This document shows, piece by piece, positions 1 through 10,932 of a stretch of 64,000 nt of DNA; within the stretch, counting starts at the first letter, position 1; the number at the start of each line of letters is the position of its first letter. The position numbers and the translations under genes are program-made. The stretch comes from Phoronis australis. Its lineage: Eukaryota; Phoronida; Phoronidae. The notes beneath the pieces were generated by a model. That model searched no databases. It saw only the letters and a list, made by a program, of their open reading frames with translations, and was not told where the DNA came from. The stretch covers positions 210,790-274,789 of the forward strand of contig NMRA01000413.1 in assembly GCA_002633005.1 (NCBI GenBank), written 5' to 3'.

Positions 1-50
1 CCCCCCGCCCCGCCCCGCCTCCCCCCCCGCTTCCTACGGCCCTGGTGCAC
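1..50. repeat. GC-rich repeat end, GGGCCGTAGGAA type
   Basis: The CTTCCTACGGCCCTGGTGCA tract preceded by a C-run is found inverted at 1764-1803 (CCAGGGCCGTAGGAACCGGG). Both look like ends of one MITE family, possibly the two ends of a single 1.8-kb copy. Confidence 0.45.
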
Positions 51-59
51 GTAATTCTG

Positions 60-1260
60 AATGAACGGAATCGCCCGGTGGCTGCGTCATCAACAAAATG
101 GTACTTAGTTGAAATCAGGTATATAACTTGAAAAAGTTATCAGAATTGCTACATGCGTAGTTACTTTCTTAATTCCCATTTTCCAATATCTTTCCATCGG
201 TGTACAGGAAGTGGTTGCTCTGTTGTTTGACGATGTAACATTAAATTTTGACCCCCGAGGGTCACTTTTACAACAGAAAAGTGTCAATTGGATCGGCCAG
301 CGACAGACTCCCTCGCGTGAATAAGCGAACCTCGTTCAATTTTGACCAATATGGTCTTGAGGTTTCTTGATGGATGCTTTACACAGGAGCCTCACTCTCA
401 CAATCACTAGCGAAACATTGGCGAGTAAATGACATGGGTGGATTTAGGGTGGGAAGGGGGGCAGTAAAACAACTTATCTAAGACCACCGACAGCAAATGA
501 AACAAACAACCAATACCGAGTGAATATTTCTGACTCATAGAGCAAGTGGGCATTGCAACGTGATTCCACAAATTGGCACGACAACGCACAGTTTCCATTC
601 GGCAGTGGAGTCCCGTGCAGGATGTATCTAGCTAGCGGCTCGCTGCCAGTGGTCACTGACAGCTATACAAGTCCACAAGAATTTGAACCCCCAGCGGGTT
701 TGTCACACAAGCCCTAGGGCCATTAGGGTGCAGAGGTTTGGTGATGCCCGGGAGATTTCCTTTATTAGAACCACGTCCTCAAGTCGAGCTGTATATTTTT
801 CCCGTGTACGGGAGCTTTTGACTGAGCCCCGCGTTACTCTCTGGTGGACCACTAGTTGTTGTTGACACCGATTTTGGGCCAATCTGCCCCCCAGTACCCA
901 GGGGGCGAAAATTCCAGTATTAAAGTCACAGTGGCGGGTGTGCCGCCTGAAAATTAAGACACCCAACCTTCGTAGGTAGGCCTATTTGCCAGTAGATATA
1001 ATTCATAAGACACCTAAATGACCCTTCCACAGAGAAATAAAAAGTCACCCTTCCATAGCAAAATCCTATACACAACCCTGCTGTTCTTCTGGTGTGACTG
1101 GTAAATGATGCGGAAAATGATAAACGGTTCACGCCGAGCTGGAGAAACCTGGACGAGAAACAATTACAGTGCATCCCGATTATCGCCTTATTATCAAAAG
1201 CCACAAATTTACATGCACTCCCGGTGTGTATAAGTGATAAATCTCAGAAGCGGTACTTAT
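60..1260. other. no gene seen
   Basis: Only short overlapping frames on both strands; nothing recognisable. Confidence 0.5.
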
Positions 1261-1262
1261 TC

Positions 1263-1445
1263 CTAAACTTCCGTAGAGATTTGAGATGAAAATACTACCT
1301 TTTTGAAGTGATTTTTAGCCAAAAATTTGGACCGTTCTGTGGAGACTTCCGCCGAAAAGGGTACCATTCCGTAGAGATTTCTGACAAAGAAGGTACCGTT
1401 ACATACAGAATCTGTCTGGAAAAGTGACCCTTTCAGGGTGCACAT
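1263..1445 (-). repeat. degenerate short tandem repeat
   Basis: TTCCGTAGAGATTT occurs at 1270 and 1368, with related TTCTGTGGAGACTTCC and GGTACCGTT/GGTACCATT words between. The minus-strand frame shows the period as repeated TFF.RN / FSAEVSTE words. Non-coding repeat rather than a gene. Confidence 0.5.
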
Positions 1446-2828
1446 CCCACATATGGTAGAGCCCCCCGGGATCTGCCTCCCTTTTCAGTGCTTGGATGCA
1501 CCCCGATGTGCATGTCTGGGACCCTTGTCCCGTCACTCCGCCACTGCCTTTGTTTGACCCCGAACGGAAACTGCAATTTCGTCAGAAAAAAACACTCCCA
1601 AAATGCTTTTCGAGGTCACGTCCCTGTATAACTGGTAATGCCTTCAAGATTTTTGAAGACTGAGAAGGCCTAAACTTGAGCGCAACCCATGGCACAAGTT
1701 ATCGTTATTCCGCCACTGGTGCTAACTAAACGAAACAAAACACAGAATGTACCTTCTGTCTTTGTCCAGGGCCGTAGGAACCGGGGGGCCGGGGGGATGC
1801 ACGTGGCCCAAAAAACTTGAAAATTACAGGCGTCAGGGTTAAACTGTGGCAACCGACATAGGCGAGGAGCCGCGGACAGTCGAGAAAAGAAAGACTGCAA
1901 ATACGGATAACAGAGAAAATCCAAGAGAACATTTGGCAATTCAATATCATTGCATGGTTTACCCTTTGAGGGCCCTGGCCAGGACATTGTTGTTAGGGTC
2001 TCCGGTTTAGCAGCATACGTGTAGGTCGTCTAAATGTAGTTGAAAACGTGCACTTTATAATTCATACATGCTTTTTGAAAATTCGAGAAAATTTTAAATC
2101 CAATAAGACAATTTTGGGAATCCAAAACTATATTTTTCTAAAGACTTCTCTGTTGCAAGGGATAACGGAGACAACTGTCGCTCTATATTTTTGTTTTACT
2201 TTCTCGAAATTTTATATCACTTGAGAAAAATTGATGACCTGACTGATATACTTCAATTGTTGCGCATTTTCTGGTCTTTGAAAATGTATATTATGTTTTC
2301 AGTTTAGGGGCCCAGCCCATGAAGGGGCCATTGATGACATTCAAGTAGCAATCCTTTTCGTGTTTTTTATTGACGAAGTCTAAAGGGAACGCTCAAAGAG
2401 AGAGGGCCCAATGTTGGAATCTATTATCTCCATTTTCTTGTTGTTTTGTAAATCGTTAAACCGGCTTTCATATTGAGGAAGGTCTCTTTTTGCAGGGTCA
2501 CATGACGATGGAACGAACTGTCACTCTTTTCCAAGCTTAATGATGTTGAGCCTTTTATCTTAAAGTGTCCCATTTGTTACGGCCCTGTCAGCCAAAGTCA
2601 GTTGTACTTCATACAAAACGGTTAGAAATCGCTTATTGGAGAAACTCTCAGTCGGCTGTACATACTAATTTGCAAAAATGACACTCACAAGAGCTCTAAA
2701 TAAGGCAGCACAGTATGGTCAAATCCATAGAGTTTAACAATAAGAATCACAATAGTAACACAACAATAGTAAGAACAGAGCGTAACACAATTCAGACGGG
2801 ACCCTCTCTCGGTGGAGCAGTTATGGGG
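1446..2828. other. no gene seen
   Basis: Apart from the repeat end at 1764-1803, AT-rich non-coding sequence. The 105-codon minus frame at 1670-1987 crosses the GC-rich repeat end and looks accidental. Confidence 0.5.
1764..1803. repeat. GC-rich repeat end, GGGCCGTAGGAA type, second
   Basis: Inverted partner of 1-50, followed by GGGGGATGCACGTGG. Confidence 0.45.
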
Positions 2829-2937
2829 AATAGCGGATTTGCAGCGACGCCATATTGAAATTAGGTTAATATGGTGCATTGTGGGTGCTGTGATCAGGAT
2901 TCCGAAAGCGGCCATAGTAACAAGCATAATACGCGGT

Positions 2938-3066
2938 ATGAGCGCGAAGAAAACTTACGGCGGATACACTTGTTGTGTTCCTGGCTCCTTCAAAAACAAC
3001 AAGAGAGATAAAAATCTGAGTTTTTATGTGTTCCCTGCAAACCAAGAACTTCGTGAAAATGGATAA
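2938..3066 (+). pseudogene. THAP zinc-finger, first half
   Basis: Frame from ATG 2938: [20 protein letters not shown], then [20 protein letters not shown] and a stop at 3064. CCVPG...LSFYVFP...ELREnW is the start of a THAP domain (C-x4-C-type knuckle, then the xFxxFP helix entry). The second zinc cysteine (CCVPGC) is serine here, and the W expected after LRE is replaced by NG and a stop, so it is broken. Confidence 0.6.
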
Positions 3067-3338
3067 GCAACATTAGGAGAGCTGGGAGTAAGGGGAGATT
3101 TAGCCCCTCGGTTGGCCATATAGGGGCTACAATACTTCCATTCGCTTTCTGTATTCATTTCGTTACTTCAGTGTATTTTAAATTGGCCGAGACCGGATTT
3201 GGGATGCCGATTTCGAGTTTTCACCTCGCCAAAAATACAATCTACACTTAAAACGCTTACTTTCATCATTGGTCCTTTCTACTTCTATACATATCTTTGA
3301 TGAAGCTTAGTTGTGAGAATTAAGTTAACTATGGCGAA

Positions 3339-3775
3339 GAATTACAACTCCACTTTTTTGGTTGCCGTTAATTTTATAACCGCGTGCGCGATAACCACAA
3401 AGCATGTCAACTGAATCACGTGAGTTAGGCAAAGGTTAGCACGAGACTGAGCGAAGCGCGTGATGCTAGCGCGTGACACTTGTACAATAGCCTGAGAAGG
3501 TATCGGGTGAAACTTTAGTGTAAGATGTGTGTCCCTTGGACTTTTTATTCGTCAATATGCGTAATTTCACGTAACTTCCTCAAAATGGCACCCGGAGAAA
3601 CTCGAGCAAACCGCGACAGATTTTCATCGATTTGTTTTGCTGACAAAATTGTATCCAGAGTCGTGGTATGTGTTAATTATAACTCCGTGTTCCTATATGT
3701 ATGGTTCATTTTATTTTATTTGCTATATTTTGAAATGAGTAACTTTTTGTGAGGATGTACTATCGCCCTGAATGC
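3339..3775 (+). repeat. dispersed repeat, copy 1 (about 430 bp)
   Basis: Aligns along its length with 16726-17172: shared words include GTGTCCCTTGGACTTTTT, TTCGTCAA, CTCAAAATGGC, ATAACTCC and GAAATGAGTAACTTTTT, and both end with CCTGCGGCAT. It lies between the two THAP halves. No coding seen. Confidence 0.75.
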
Positions 3776-3805
3776 CTGCGGCATCCAGTGCGATGTAATT
3801 GCCTA

Positions 3806-4109
3806 GGGGCCATCGTGTGTGCAGCGAACATTTTCCTGGTGGAAAAGACTTATGAGAACAACATTCCGACGGAGTTTCCTCTTAAAATTAACGTCTCTAG
3901 CCTATCCACGGCGAAAGCTACAAAAGTTAAGCAACCCAAGAACTCTCAACTTGTCTGAAACCGGAGGAGATTTCGAAATCAACGCCGATAGCCCCAATAC
4001 TGAACATGACGACAGTCGTGCCCCCGGTCACACGGTCACTGATCATAGCTACGCTGTGTTTACAAACGAGAGAGAGGACTTGCTTGGTATTATAAAGCAA
4101 AAAAAATGA
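3806..4109 (+). pseudogene. THAP zinc-finger, second half and tail (frameshifted)
   Basis: One frame reads VCSEHFPGGK, the next KTYENNIPTEFPL. Together these match the THAP end VCSxHFxGGKxTYENxIPTxFP, so one frameshift separates them. A third frame continues to DHSYAVFTNEREDLLGIIKQ with a stop at 4107. It pairs with the first half at 2938-3066 inside the same inverted-repeat element. Confidence 0.55.
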
Positions 4110-4692
4110 AACATGGTTTTTAGTTTGCAAATCACTCCAAATGCACACTGCCTGCTCAAGACATGCCTGACCACAAGCTATCCCATGAGCCTTCGTGAAG
4201 GAAGTAACTCGCACATGCGCAATGCGTAGTTCGTCTGCGCTGCAAATCCGCTATTGTCCCTTTGTCCCTTTGTACATGTAAATACCGACACTGTCAAGTA
4301 TTCACGAGGTTGAGATTCCACATTCACCAAAAACACAAAACATTCAGTATCAAGACAATCGACTCAAACAACCAAAAATGTGAAAAAACAATAGGGTTGA
4401 CCGCCACCAAAAAGGTGGAATTTTGAAGAACGTGAATACCACTATTTGTGAATCACACAAAATGATGTTAATTTTGTCACAAAGTGTCACAAGAATAGTA
4501 TTTATTTTGAAGATCGTTACAAGGAGCTGTTTGTAAGGAATATGTCGAATAGACTGTTGGGACTACGATTGGTGATGACCGCATACATGTCGAACGGGGC
4601 AGGTACACAAAGTACTAGCAATCATAAACAAAGATTTCAACGTTTTTTTGGAAGTCAAGTTTAACTCGTGAACCGTTATAGGTACCTCTGGA

Positions 4693-5027
4693 ATGAGGAA
4701 AAACACACCTGAATACGAATGCCTCATCTTCCATATTCCCCCGGTTTCCCGTCAAAAATCTGCGAGCATGCCTGCGAAAATTGTTATCGAATGCCCATTC
4801 TACGATGACCTTAGGAAACGATATTTGCCTGCATGGAGCTACAACAATCCCAATGTTACAAAATTCAACAGACTTATGACTATGGAGGAAAAAGATCTTA
4901 TATGGTCAACATGTAAATATGTTCATTTCGCATTCAAGCGAAGAAGAATTCGGTTTACTTCTAGTGTTTGACACTTACCTTTATTGTATTTGATGATTTG
5001 ATTGTAACAAGGGCCGGAGGCCTAGTT

Positions 5028-5033
<6 letters not shown>
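4693..5033 (+). mobile_element. LINE (CR1/L2-like) 3' end
   Basis: The frame 4693-4971 contains CPFYDDLRKRYLPAWSYNNP and MTMEEKDLIWSTCKYVHFAF followed by KRRR. This is the usual last part of ORF2 in CR1/L2/Rex-like LINEs (CPxYxxLRxxx...xxxxxYVxxAFxRR). A 60-bp 3' tail follows and then a TA microsatellite, the kind of simple tail such elements prime on. Strongly 5' truncated. Confidence 0.65.

Positions 5034-5097
<64 letters not shown>
5034..5097. repeat. (TA)n microsatellite
   Basis: About 32 perfect TA units directly following the LINE 3' end at 5033. Confidence 0.98.
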
Positions 5098-5098
<1 letters not shown>

Positions 5099-5787
5099 CA
5101 TTCCATTTTGATAAGCAAATTCGTTGGTTTATGATTAACTTTATGTATCTACGAAAGTCGACAAATTTATAGATTACTTTTGACAATTAAAAGCTAATTT
5201 TGTAAGAACTGATGTTATTTCAGTGAATTTAGTTGTAGCCTGAAGTTGAAAAAACCGATCTTCAAATAGTAAAGTACACTTAGACAAAGCTTATCTTGTA
5301 ATAATTCATGATGTTACAGTGAATTAAGTTGCAGCCTGAAGTTGGAAAACTCTATAACCCGATCTCCAAATAGTAAAGTAAACGATTTTTGCCTATCTAA
5401 AATAACTCACAAAGACATCGATGAAATTCTGACACTTCCCAAAAATATACTCACAATTCAAATTACAATAAATTCATTACGTTTTGAATTACATAAGTAC
5501 AGGAGATCAAAAAGAAATTAAATCGTTAAATCAAGGTGAACGCATCGCTCATGGAATCGATTGTGGTCTTCTCATTTACATGTTCGTGTATCTACAAAAA
5601 ATTGACTGATTGATAGATGTTTTTTGACACTTAGAAGCTAATGTTGTAAGAAATGGCGATGCTTCACTGAACTTAGTTGCAATTTGACAATGGGAACTTT
5701 CAATCTATCATCAGATCCCCAAATAGCAAAGTACACGAAACGATTTTTGTCTATCTGAAATAAGTCTCAAAGATACTGATGAATGTA
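5098..5787. other. non-coding, internally duplicated AT-rich stretch
   Basis: GAATTTAGTTGTAGCCTGAA (5224) / GAATTAAGTTGCAGCCTGAA (5322) and AGTAAAGTACAC / AGTAAAGTAAAC / AGCAAAGTACAC with ATTTTTGCCTATCT / ATTTTTGTCTATCT show two or three loosely repeated 100-350 bp blocks. No gene. Confidence 0.5.
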
Positions 5788-5946
5788 GGACAGGGCCCAG
5801 TTGCATAAAAGTTATACGCCGTATAGCAACAATGACGTCGCATTATCACGCATCACGTTGTTATTGTTGAACAATGCACCTGACGTCATGCAACAATCAA
5901 ACTTATCATGTGGATAACTTTTGAAGCTGTATGCAACTCAGCCCTG
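5788..5946. mobile_element. small foldback MITE, CAGGGCNNAGTTGCAT ends
   Basis: CAGGGCCCAGTTGCATAAAA on the left faces, inverted, CAGGGCTGAGTTGCATACAG on the right. It is followed inward by AAAAGTTAT on both sides and TGACGTCA-type words in the middle. About 157 bp. Confidence 0.65.
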
Positions 5947-6423
5947 GTCTACAAAGTGTACCAAATTGTTCTCAAAATTCCAATGGCAATAAATTATAGT
6001 ATTGCGCAATGAACTTTTGTTCTTTAAAATTGAACCATTGGCTAGCCATTCCTGTGCATACTACAGACGGCGCGTCTTATGACTGACGCACCCACGTTTT
6101 AAATGAATTGTTACCATGTTGTAGGTCCGCGCAGAATCTGAGGTAACCACGAGAACTGAAGTTGAACTGTTGAGTGCGTGCATTTTGAGACACACTCTGT
6201 ATCAGAAATTGGACTACAGACCGTGTTTCAAGAAGGGATTTTGAAACATCCACAAAGGCACTAAACTAGGGACCTCGGTACTTCATCTTTTCGAAAGATT
6301 CCTTCAAAGAATGGCCAAAATAAAACGAAGTTTTCCCGAAACTGGATCATAATAAAACGAATATTGACCGGAGAGCCAACACAGACGGATAGATACGAGC
6401 TAAGCTGCCTGTCTCATGGGTGG

Positions 6424-6480
6424 CGCACCATATGGGGCTGGGGGGCTACAGCCCTTCCACTTTTTTTCAGTACTGCGCCG
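6424..6480 (+). repeat. GGGGGCTACAGCCC...CTTTTTTTCAGTACTGCGCC repeat
   Basis: The same module occurs at 41882-41932 (GGGCTATAGCCTCCACTTTT, TTCAGTACTGCGCC) and inverted at 60100-60148 (GGCATAGCACTGAAAAAGTG, GTGCTATAGCC). A short C/G-tipped repeat, non-coding. Confidence 0.6.
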
Positions 6481-6488
6481 CCCATCAC

Positions 6489-8279
6489 CCCGGCCAACCC
6501 GCGATCGAGAACGCACGGAAGGCGATCGAGAACGAGACCTTGCACCAAAAATGGCAGACGACATTGACGTATCCGGTGAGTTTAAGTGTCATTTTCTGCT
6601 TAAATAGAGTCCACTTTGGTACGAATGCTACACACAGACAAGTATCAGAGTGTAACCTTTGTTGTGGATCTGCAATAATACTTGGCTTTTGCTTATTTTT
6701 TAAAATAAAGAGCTCAGAAAGCAATGGCTTTCGGTAAAATGCCTTGCGCCTCGTAAAATCGACAATTTCTACTTGCTATTAACAATTCCAGGGTTCTTAA
6801 GAAGAGACGTGTGACGTTTATAGTTTAATTGTAACTGGTGACACCTTTGTCGGTTAGTATTATAATAGAAATGCAATAATATTGTTGATTTCCTGTGTAA
6901 ATCACTACAGTGTGCAGTTGAAGTGACGTTAATGACAACACGTTGACTACGCTTTGAGAAAAACACAATATAGTCTAAATCTTTTTCAACGGCACATTAA
7001 ACTGGAGATCGTTAACAGAAGATGCACGGTGAACTTAGGACCAAGACTACAAAACAAAAGAGTCAAACGCAACGTACATTCAAGCCACACGGGTGCCACA
7101 AGTCAATCTGTTCATCTCTGTATCGGTGTTATCAGTAAAACATCAACTAAAATCCCACCCGTTTCATTAGCACACCAGTTTACATAACTTCTGGTCAATT
7201 TTTATATTCCAGACGTTTATGAGTGGGAATCTTTGAATCATCTCGTGAAGTATTGCCGCACTCCCCTCTCTCCCCATGGGCAAGTTCATCATCATTCTTT
7301 GACTTCACTGGCTATTTGTTTTTTTTTCCTTTTTCTGTCACAATTTTTCAAGAAGATTCTACACTCGCTTTCATCTGCTGCAACAATTTGTTTACCCCTG
7401 GCTGACACGCAACATGGAACAACTCCTGGGTGAGTCTTCAGTTTAGAAACCCTTGTTCTCAGTAGTTTCGTCTAAAAGTAGATGCCTGTGCTTTTTAAAA
7501 CCCTGGTAGGGTGTACCTTCACGTCTTGGTTAACACGTTCGTTGAAGCTCGCTTCACAATAACAGTGAACTTGTTTCCTGAAATGAAAAATAAAAATAAA
7601 TTCGTTTGTGAAACTAAAATTATGCTTGATGTACATGTAGTGCTCATGGCAATTTAATGGAAATATGCTATGCTGTTGTTCAGTTTTAATACGAAAGTAA
7701 CACAGTAATGACACAAAATGTGATTAATTCATTGCACCACACTTGTTTTGCAACCTTTTTCACGTTTTATAAGTAAAAAGTTCGTCACTGTTCGACACAC
7801 CACGATGCGTGCCGATCGCATAAACAAACACAATTTTGCGTTCTCGATCGCTTATCGTTGCGTTCTCGATCGCATCTTTCAACAGAAAAGCGTCGAAAAA
7901 TCAGAGATCCTGACAAAACTACAAAAAAACAAGCGTTGCGTTATATTTTCATGCGTCATTTCTTCATAACTCCGTGGTCAATTCATTGATTTAGTGCCAA
8001 AAATAACGACAATTTACCAAAATGACATACAAACCACCTTGGGATTAAGCGATGCCTCTGTCAACATAACTGTTCTCCTACAATTGGAAGAGACACTAGC
8101 CTAAACCTCTACCTGCCCTTCCTCAATGTGTTACGTCTTGAACTCATGTCTCTGTTTTCACATTGGAAGTAAAAACAACAAAAACTCATCAAATTTACTC
8201 ACCTTGCCTGGCTTCGCTTCTCGCGCCAAATTTCGTTCTCGATTGCCTTCCGGTCATTCTCGATCGCAAGTTGGCCGGG
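6489..8279. mobile_element. 1.8-kb element with GATCGAGAACG-rich inverted ends
   Basis: Left end 6489-6536 (CCCGGCCAAC, then GCGATCGAGAACG twice) is repeated inverted at 8232-8279 with about 80% identity over 48 bases. Two more inverted copies of GCGATCGAGAACG lie at 7838-7876, inside the right half. No transposase frame was recognised between. Flanking sequence CTTTTTTTCAGTACTGCGCC on the left belongs to another repeat. Confidence 0.6.
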
Positions 8280-8647
8280 CTGCATAGTACTGTGAATCTA
8301 TCCTGAGCTTTAGTTCATCGAATTTCGTATTTTCACACTGTTAGATCTCAGGTACAGTTACTTGAGGCAGCTTCCAACTACCCGACAGTGCGCTGACCCT
8401 AGGACAACTCTTACTCTCTGGTGGTTCATGGGTTACTCAAATCCTGATGGCTCCATCCCCAGGATTGCTTCCCCACCTATGGCGGACATGGAGGGTTCGG
8501 TAGAAGTATGGCTTCATACGGAAAACGTTTTCAGCATTAGTTATGGACCAAATTGTAACTTTGAAAACGTGGCCCGGGTGAATTTTCCACGGTAGCCAAT
8601 ATTCAATATTACACCCGTAACGAGCTCGTAGGCAGGCTAGATGTTAA

Positions 8648-8745
8648 AGTTATGTCAAACCTTATTTAGTGGCCTCCAGTCTAACTCGTTTATGAAACAG
8701 GCTTGTCAACTAATAAAAGTATGTTTTTTCTGTTTTCTTTTCTCA
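8648..8745 (+). repeat. dispersed repeat (copy at 51975-52075)
   Basis: CAAACCTTATTTAGTGGCCT followed by CCAGTCTAACTCGTTTAT and TGTCAACTAATAAAAGTAT recurs at 51990-52070 with a few changes. Confidence 0.7.
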
Positions 8746-8803
8746 ACTGGATGTCTCAAAATCTTCATGCTTTCATTCCTGCATAACGTTATCAACGGTC
8801 ATA

Positions 8804-9085
8804 GGCATGCGCGCACCCAGCCTAAAATATAGGGGGTGCTCGAATTTTTCGGTATGCGGACCTTTTACTGAAAAATTCACCGAGGCCTAAAAAAACGGGG
8901 CCACTAGGATCAGGCCTACAGTGTATATATTGTGCGCCCCCGCCGAATTCCTGTGGACTTTTTGGACTTTTTTCTCATTTGCTCGAACTTTTTGTTTCGT
9001 TGAGGCGGACCTTTTTGCCCCATGCACCAAATTCGGGGGGAAGCCGAGCCTCCCGAGCCCCCCCCCTCTGGGTGCGCCCACGGTA
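8804..9085 (+). mobile_element. small MITE with GCGCACCCAG ends
   Basis: Starts CATGCGCGCACCCAGCCTAA and ends CTCTGGGTGCGCCCACGG. The inverted GCGCACCCAG is followed on both sides by a G-run and a GCTCG word. About 280 bp, non-coding, though a frame crosses it on each strand. Confidence 0.55.
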
Positions 9086-9149
9086 CGTATGCAGACGTGC
9101 AACTCAGCATCAGAAATACGTTGTCTTCGTTTTCCGCGCCATGTGCACC

Positions 9150-9262
9150 TCGTTTACTCAATCTTATAATACTCGGTAATTGAAAGGACTGTGAATTGTG
9201 GGAAGTGCTCAAGCCAAGCGGAAAATTAAATTTGAGTGACAGGCCTGTAACCTTTGAGCTTA
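9150..9262 (+). repeat. dispersed repeat (copy at 53334-53465)
   Basis: ACCTCGTTTACTCAATC...ACTCGGTAATTGAAAGGACTG...TTTGAGTGACAGGCCTGTAA and CCTTTGAGCTTAGT match ACCTCGTTCACTCAATA...ACTCGGTGAATGAAAGGACTG...TTTGAGTGACAACCCCGTAA and CCTTTGACCTCGG at 53334-53465. Confidence 0.65.
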
Positions 9263-10011
9263 GTCAGGAAGTAGACAATTTTCCACGCGGTTGAATGTGG
9301 TTCTGAAGTGGTTCTCCAAAATCTATTTTCTCGCTACATAGTATATATTTCGTATTTGAAGTTCCACGAGAACGAAGACAAGGTGTCTTACTACAAGTAT
9401 GAAATGTTGTAAAAACGGACAAGTTTTGTTCGTAAGGTTTGAGATATCCTTAAGAATATTGCAGTCTGCAAGCTACAGTGCGTTTGGCTGACTTTGCTCA
9501 CGGGTCACTCACTAGTAACATTCCTGTATAGATCATATACCGCCTCGCTATCCAAACCGGTCCGATAGTGTGGTAGGCTTTCGGGGCGATGGCGAGAGGC
9601 GGGACTGCTTGGCACATTCTCGGGACCCGTGTAAGTTAAGGACCGTCGGTCATGTAAAAACGTCACCAAAAAGGCACAATAAAAATTAAAATTCATCAAG
9701 GCTTTGGTCCATTTGGTTTCAGTTGAACAAAGATTAAGAAGTAGAAGTCATGAGAAGAATCTGTCTATTTTCAGTCATGACTTTTACCAGCTATCGTGCC
9801 ATGACAATTTGTTTTTACAGCCCAAAGTCAGCCCAGTCAAATTTTGAAATATTGAACACGCACGTAATTTCAAAATTTTTCGTTAAAATGATTTTTTGTA
9901 AAATAAGATACAAAAAATTTGCGGTTGTTACGCTTACTGTTTTATGGAGATAACAATCACTCAGTATACGCATCAGGTCGCGTACAGTGGTGGAGCAGAT
10001 GAGCTGAAAAC
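9263..10011. other. no gene seen
   Basis: Short chance frames only. Confidence 0.5.
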
Positions 10012-10779
10012 ATAGGCGGATTTAGGGGGGGGGCCGGGCCCCCCCCCCCCTTGGCTGCCGCAAAAAAATAAAACAGTAAGAGCGTAGGGAAATGTTGAGT
10101 TTATTAATTAACCCCGGTAATTAAAATTATACGGAAGAAANNNNNNNNNNNNNNNNNNNNNNNNNNNNNNNNNNNNNNNNNNNNNNNNNNNNNNNNNNNN
10201 NNNNNNNNNNNNNNNNNNNNNNNNNNNNNNNNNNNNNNNNNNNNNNNNNNNNNNNNNNNNNNNNNNNNNNNNNNNNNNNNNNNNNNNNNNNNNNNNNNNN
10301 NNNNNNNNNNNNNNNNNNNNNNNNNNNNNNNNNNNNNNNNNNNNNNNNNNNNNNNNNNNNNNNNNNNNNNNNNNNNNNNNNNNNNNNNNNNNNNNNNNNN
10401 NNNNNNNNNNNNNNNNNNNNNNNNNNNNNNNNNNNNNNNNNNNNNNNNNNNNNNNNNNNNNNNNNNNNNNNNNNNNNNNNNNNNNNNNNNNNNNNNNNNN
10501 NNNNNNNNNNNNNNNNNNNNNNNNNNNNNNNNNNNNNNNNNNNNNNNNNNNNNNNNNNNNNNNNNNNNNNNNNNNNNNNNNNNNNNNNNNNNNNNNNNNN
10601 NNNNNNNNNNNNNNNNNNNNNNNNNNNNNNNNNNNNNNNNNNNNNNNNNNNNNNNNNNNNCCGACCTCCCCCCATTCGGTGCTATGCGCATCTACAAACG
10701 TGGTTCAGTTTGCGCAAATGTTTACAGCCGGACAAAAAGTTGGGCCCCCCCCCTTGTGATATCCTAGATCCGCCACTGG
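10012..10779 (+). mobile_element. MITE, GGCGGATTTAGGGGG family, copy 1 (contains the gap)
   Basis: Begins AGGCGGATTTAGGGGGGG at about 10013 and ends TGTGATATCCTAGATCCGCC at about 10777. The right 110 bases (from CCGACCTCCCCCCATTCGG) are nearly identical to the right end of the copy at 47.62-48.43 kb. Ends are partly inverted (GGCGGATTTAG against CTAGATCCGCC). No coding capacity seen. Confidence 0.8.
10141..10660. other. assembly gap (520 N)
   Basis: Run of N inside a copy of the GGCGGATTTAGGGGG MITE. Translations across it are meaningless. Two further single Ns occur at 47659 and 61610. Confidence 0.99.
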
Positions 10780-10861
10780 AAAATATTACAATTCGGAAGA
10801 GTCTGCCATTTTTACCTAGAAACTATTGAAATAGAAACACTAACATCTGGTTTGATAGAGC

Positions 10862-10932
10862 ACTGCAGGCGGGGCATCGCGGTCGAGAGAGTTGTGGGGT
10901 GTGGGGGTCGAGGGGTTTTTAGAACAATCCGT
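10862..10932. repeat. solo end of the CCCCTCGACCCCCAC MITE family
   Basis: GTTGTGGGGTGTGGGGGTCG then AGGGGTTTTTAGAACAATCC matches the right end of the element at 25.33-25.41 kb. Confidence 0.6.

Larger units (their letters stand above)
2829..4255 (+). mobile_element. THAP-bearing element with 18-bp inverted ends
   Basis: AATAGCGGATTTGCAGCG at 2829-2846 is repeated exactly, inverted, at 4238-4255. Between them lie both halves of a decayed THAP zinc-finger frame and a 420-bp dispersed repeat (3339-3760). No full transposase is present. THAP domains are the DNA-binding part of P-element transposases, so a P-like origin is likely. No clear target-site duplication was seen. Confidence 0.6.

Noticed and set aside
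1670-1987. 105-codon minus-strand frame, proline- and cysteine-rich
   Set aside because: It spans the GGGCCGTAGGAA repeat end, whose GC content removes stops; no motif.
10104-10691. Two minus-strand frames of about 190 codons across the N run
   Set aside because: They consist of unknown residues from the assembly gap.
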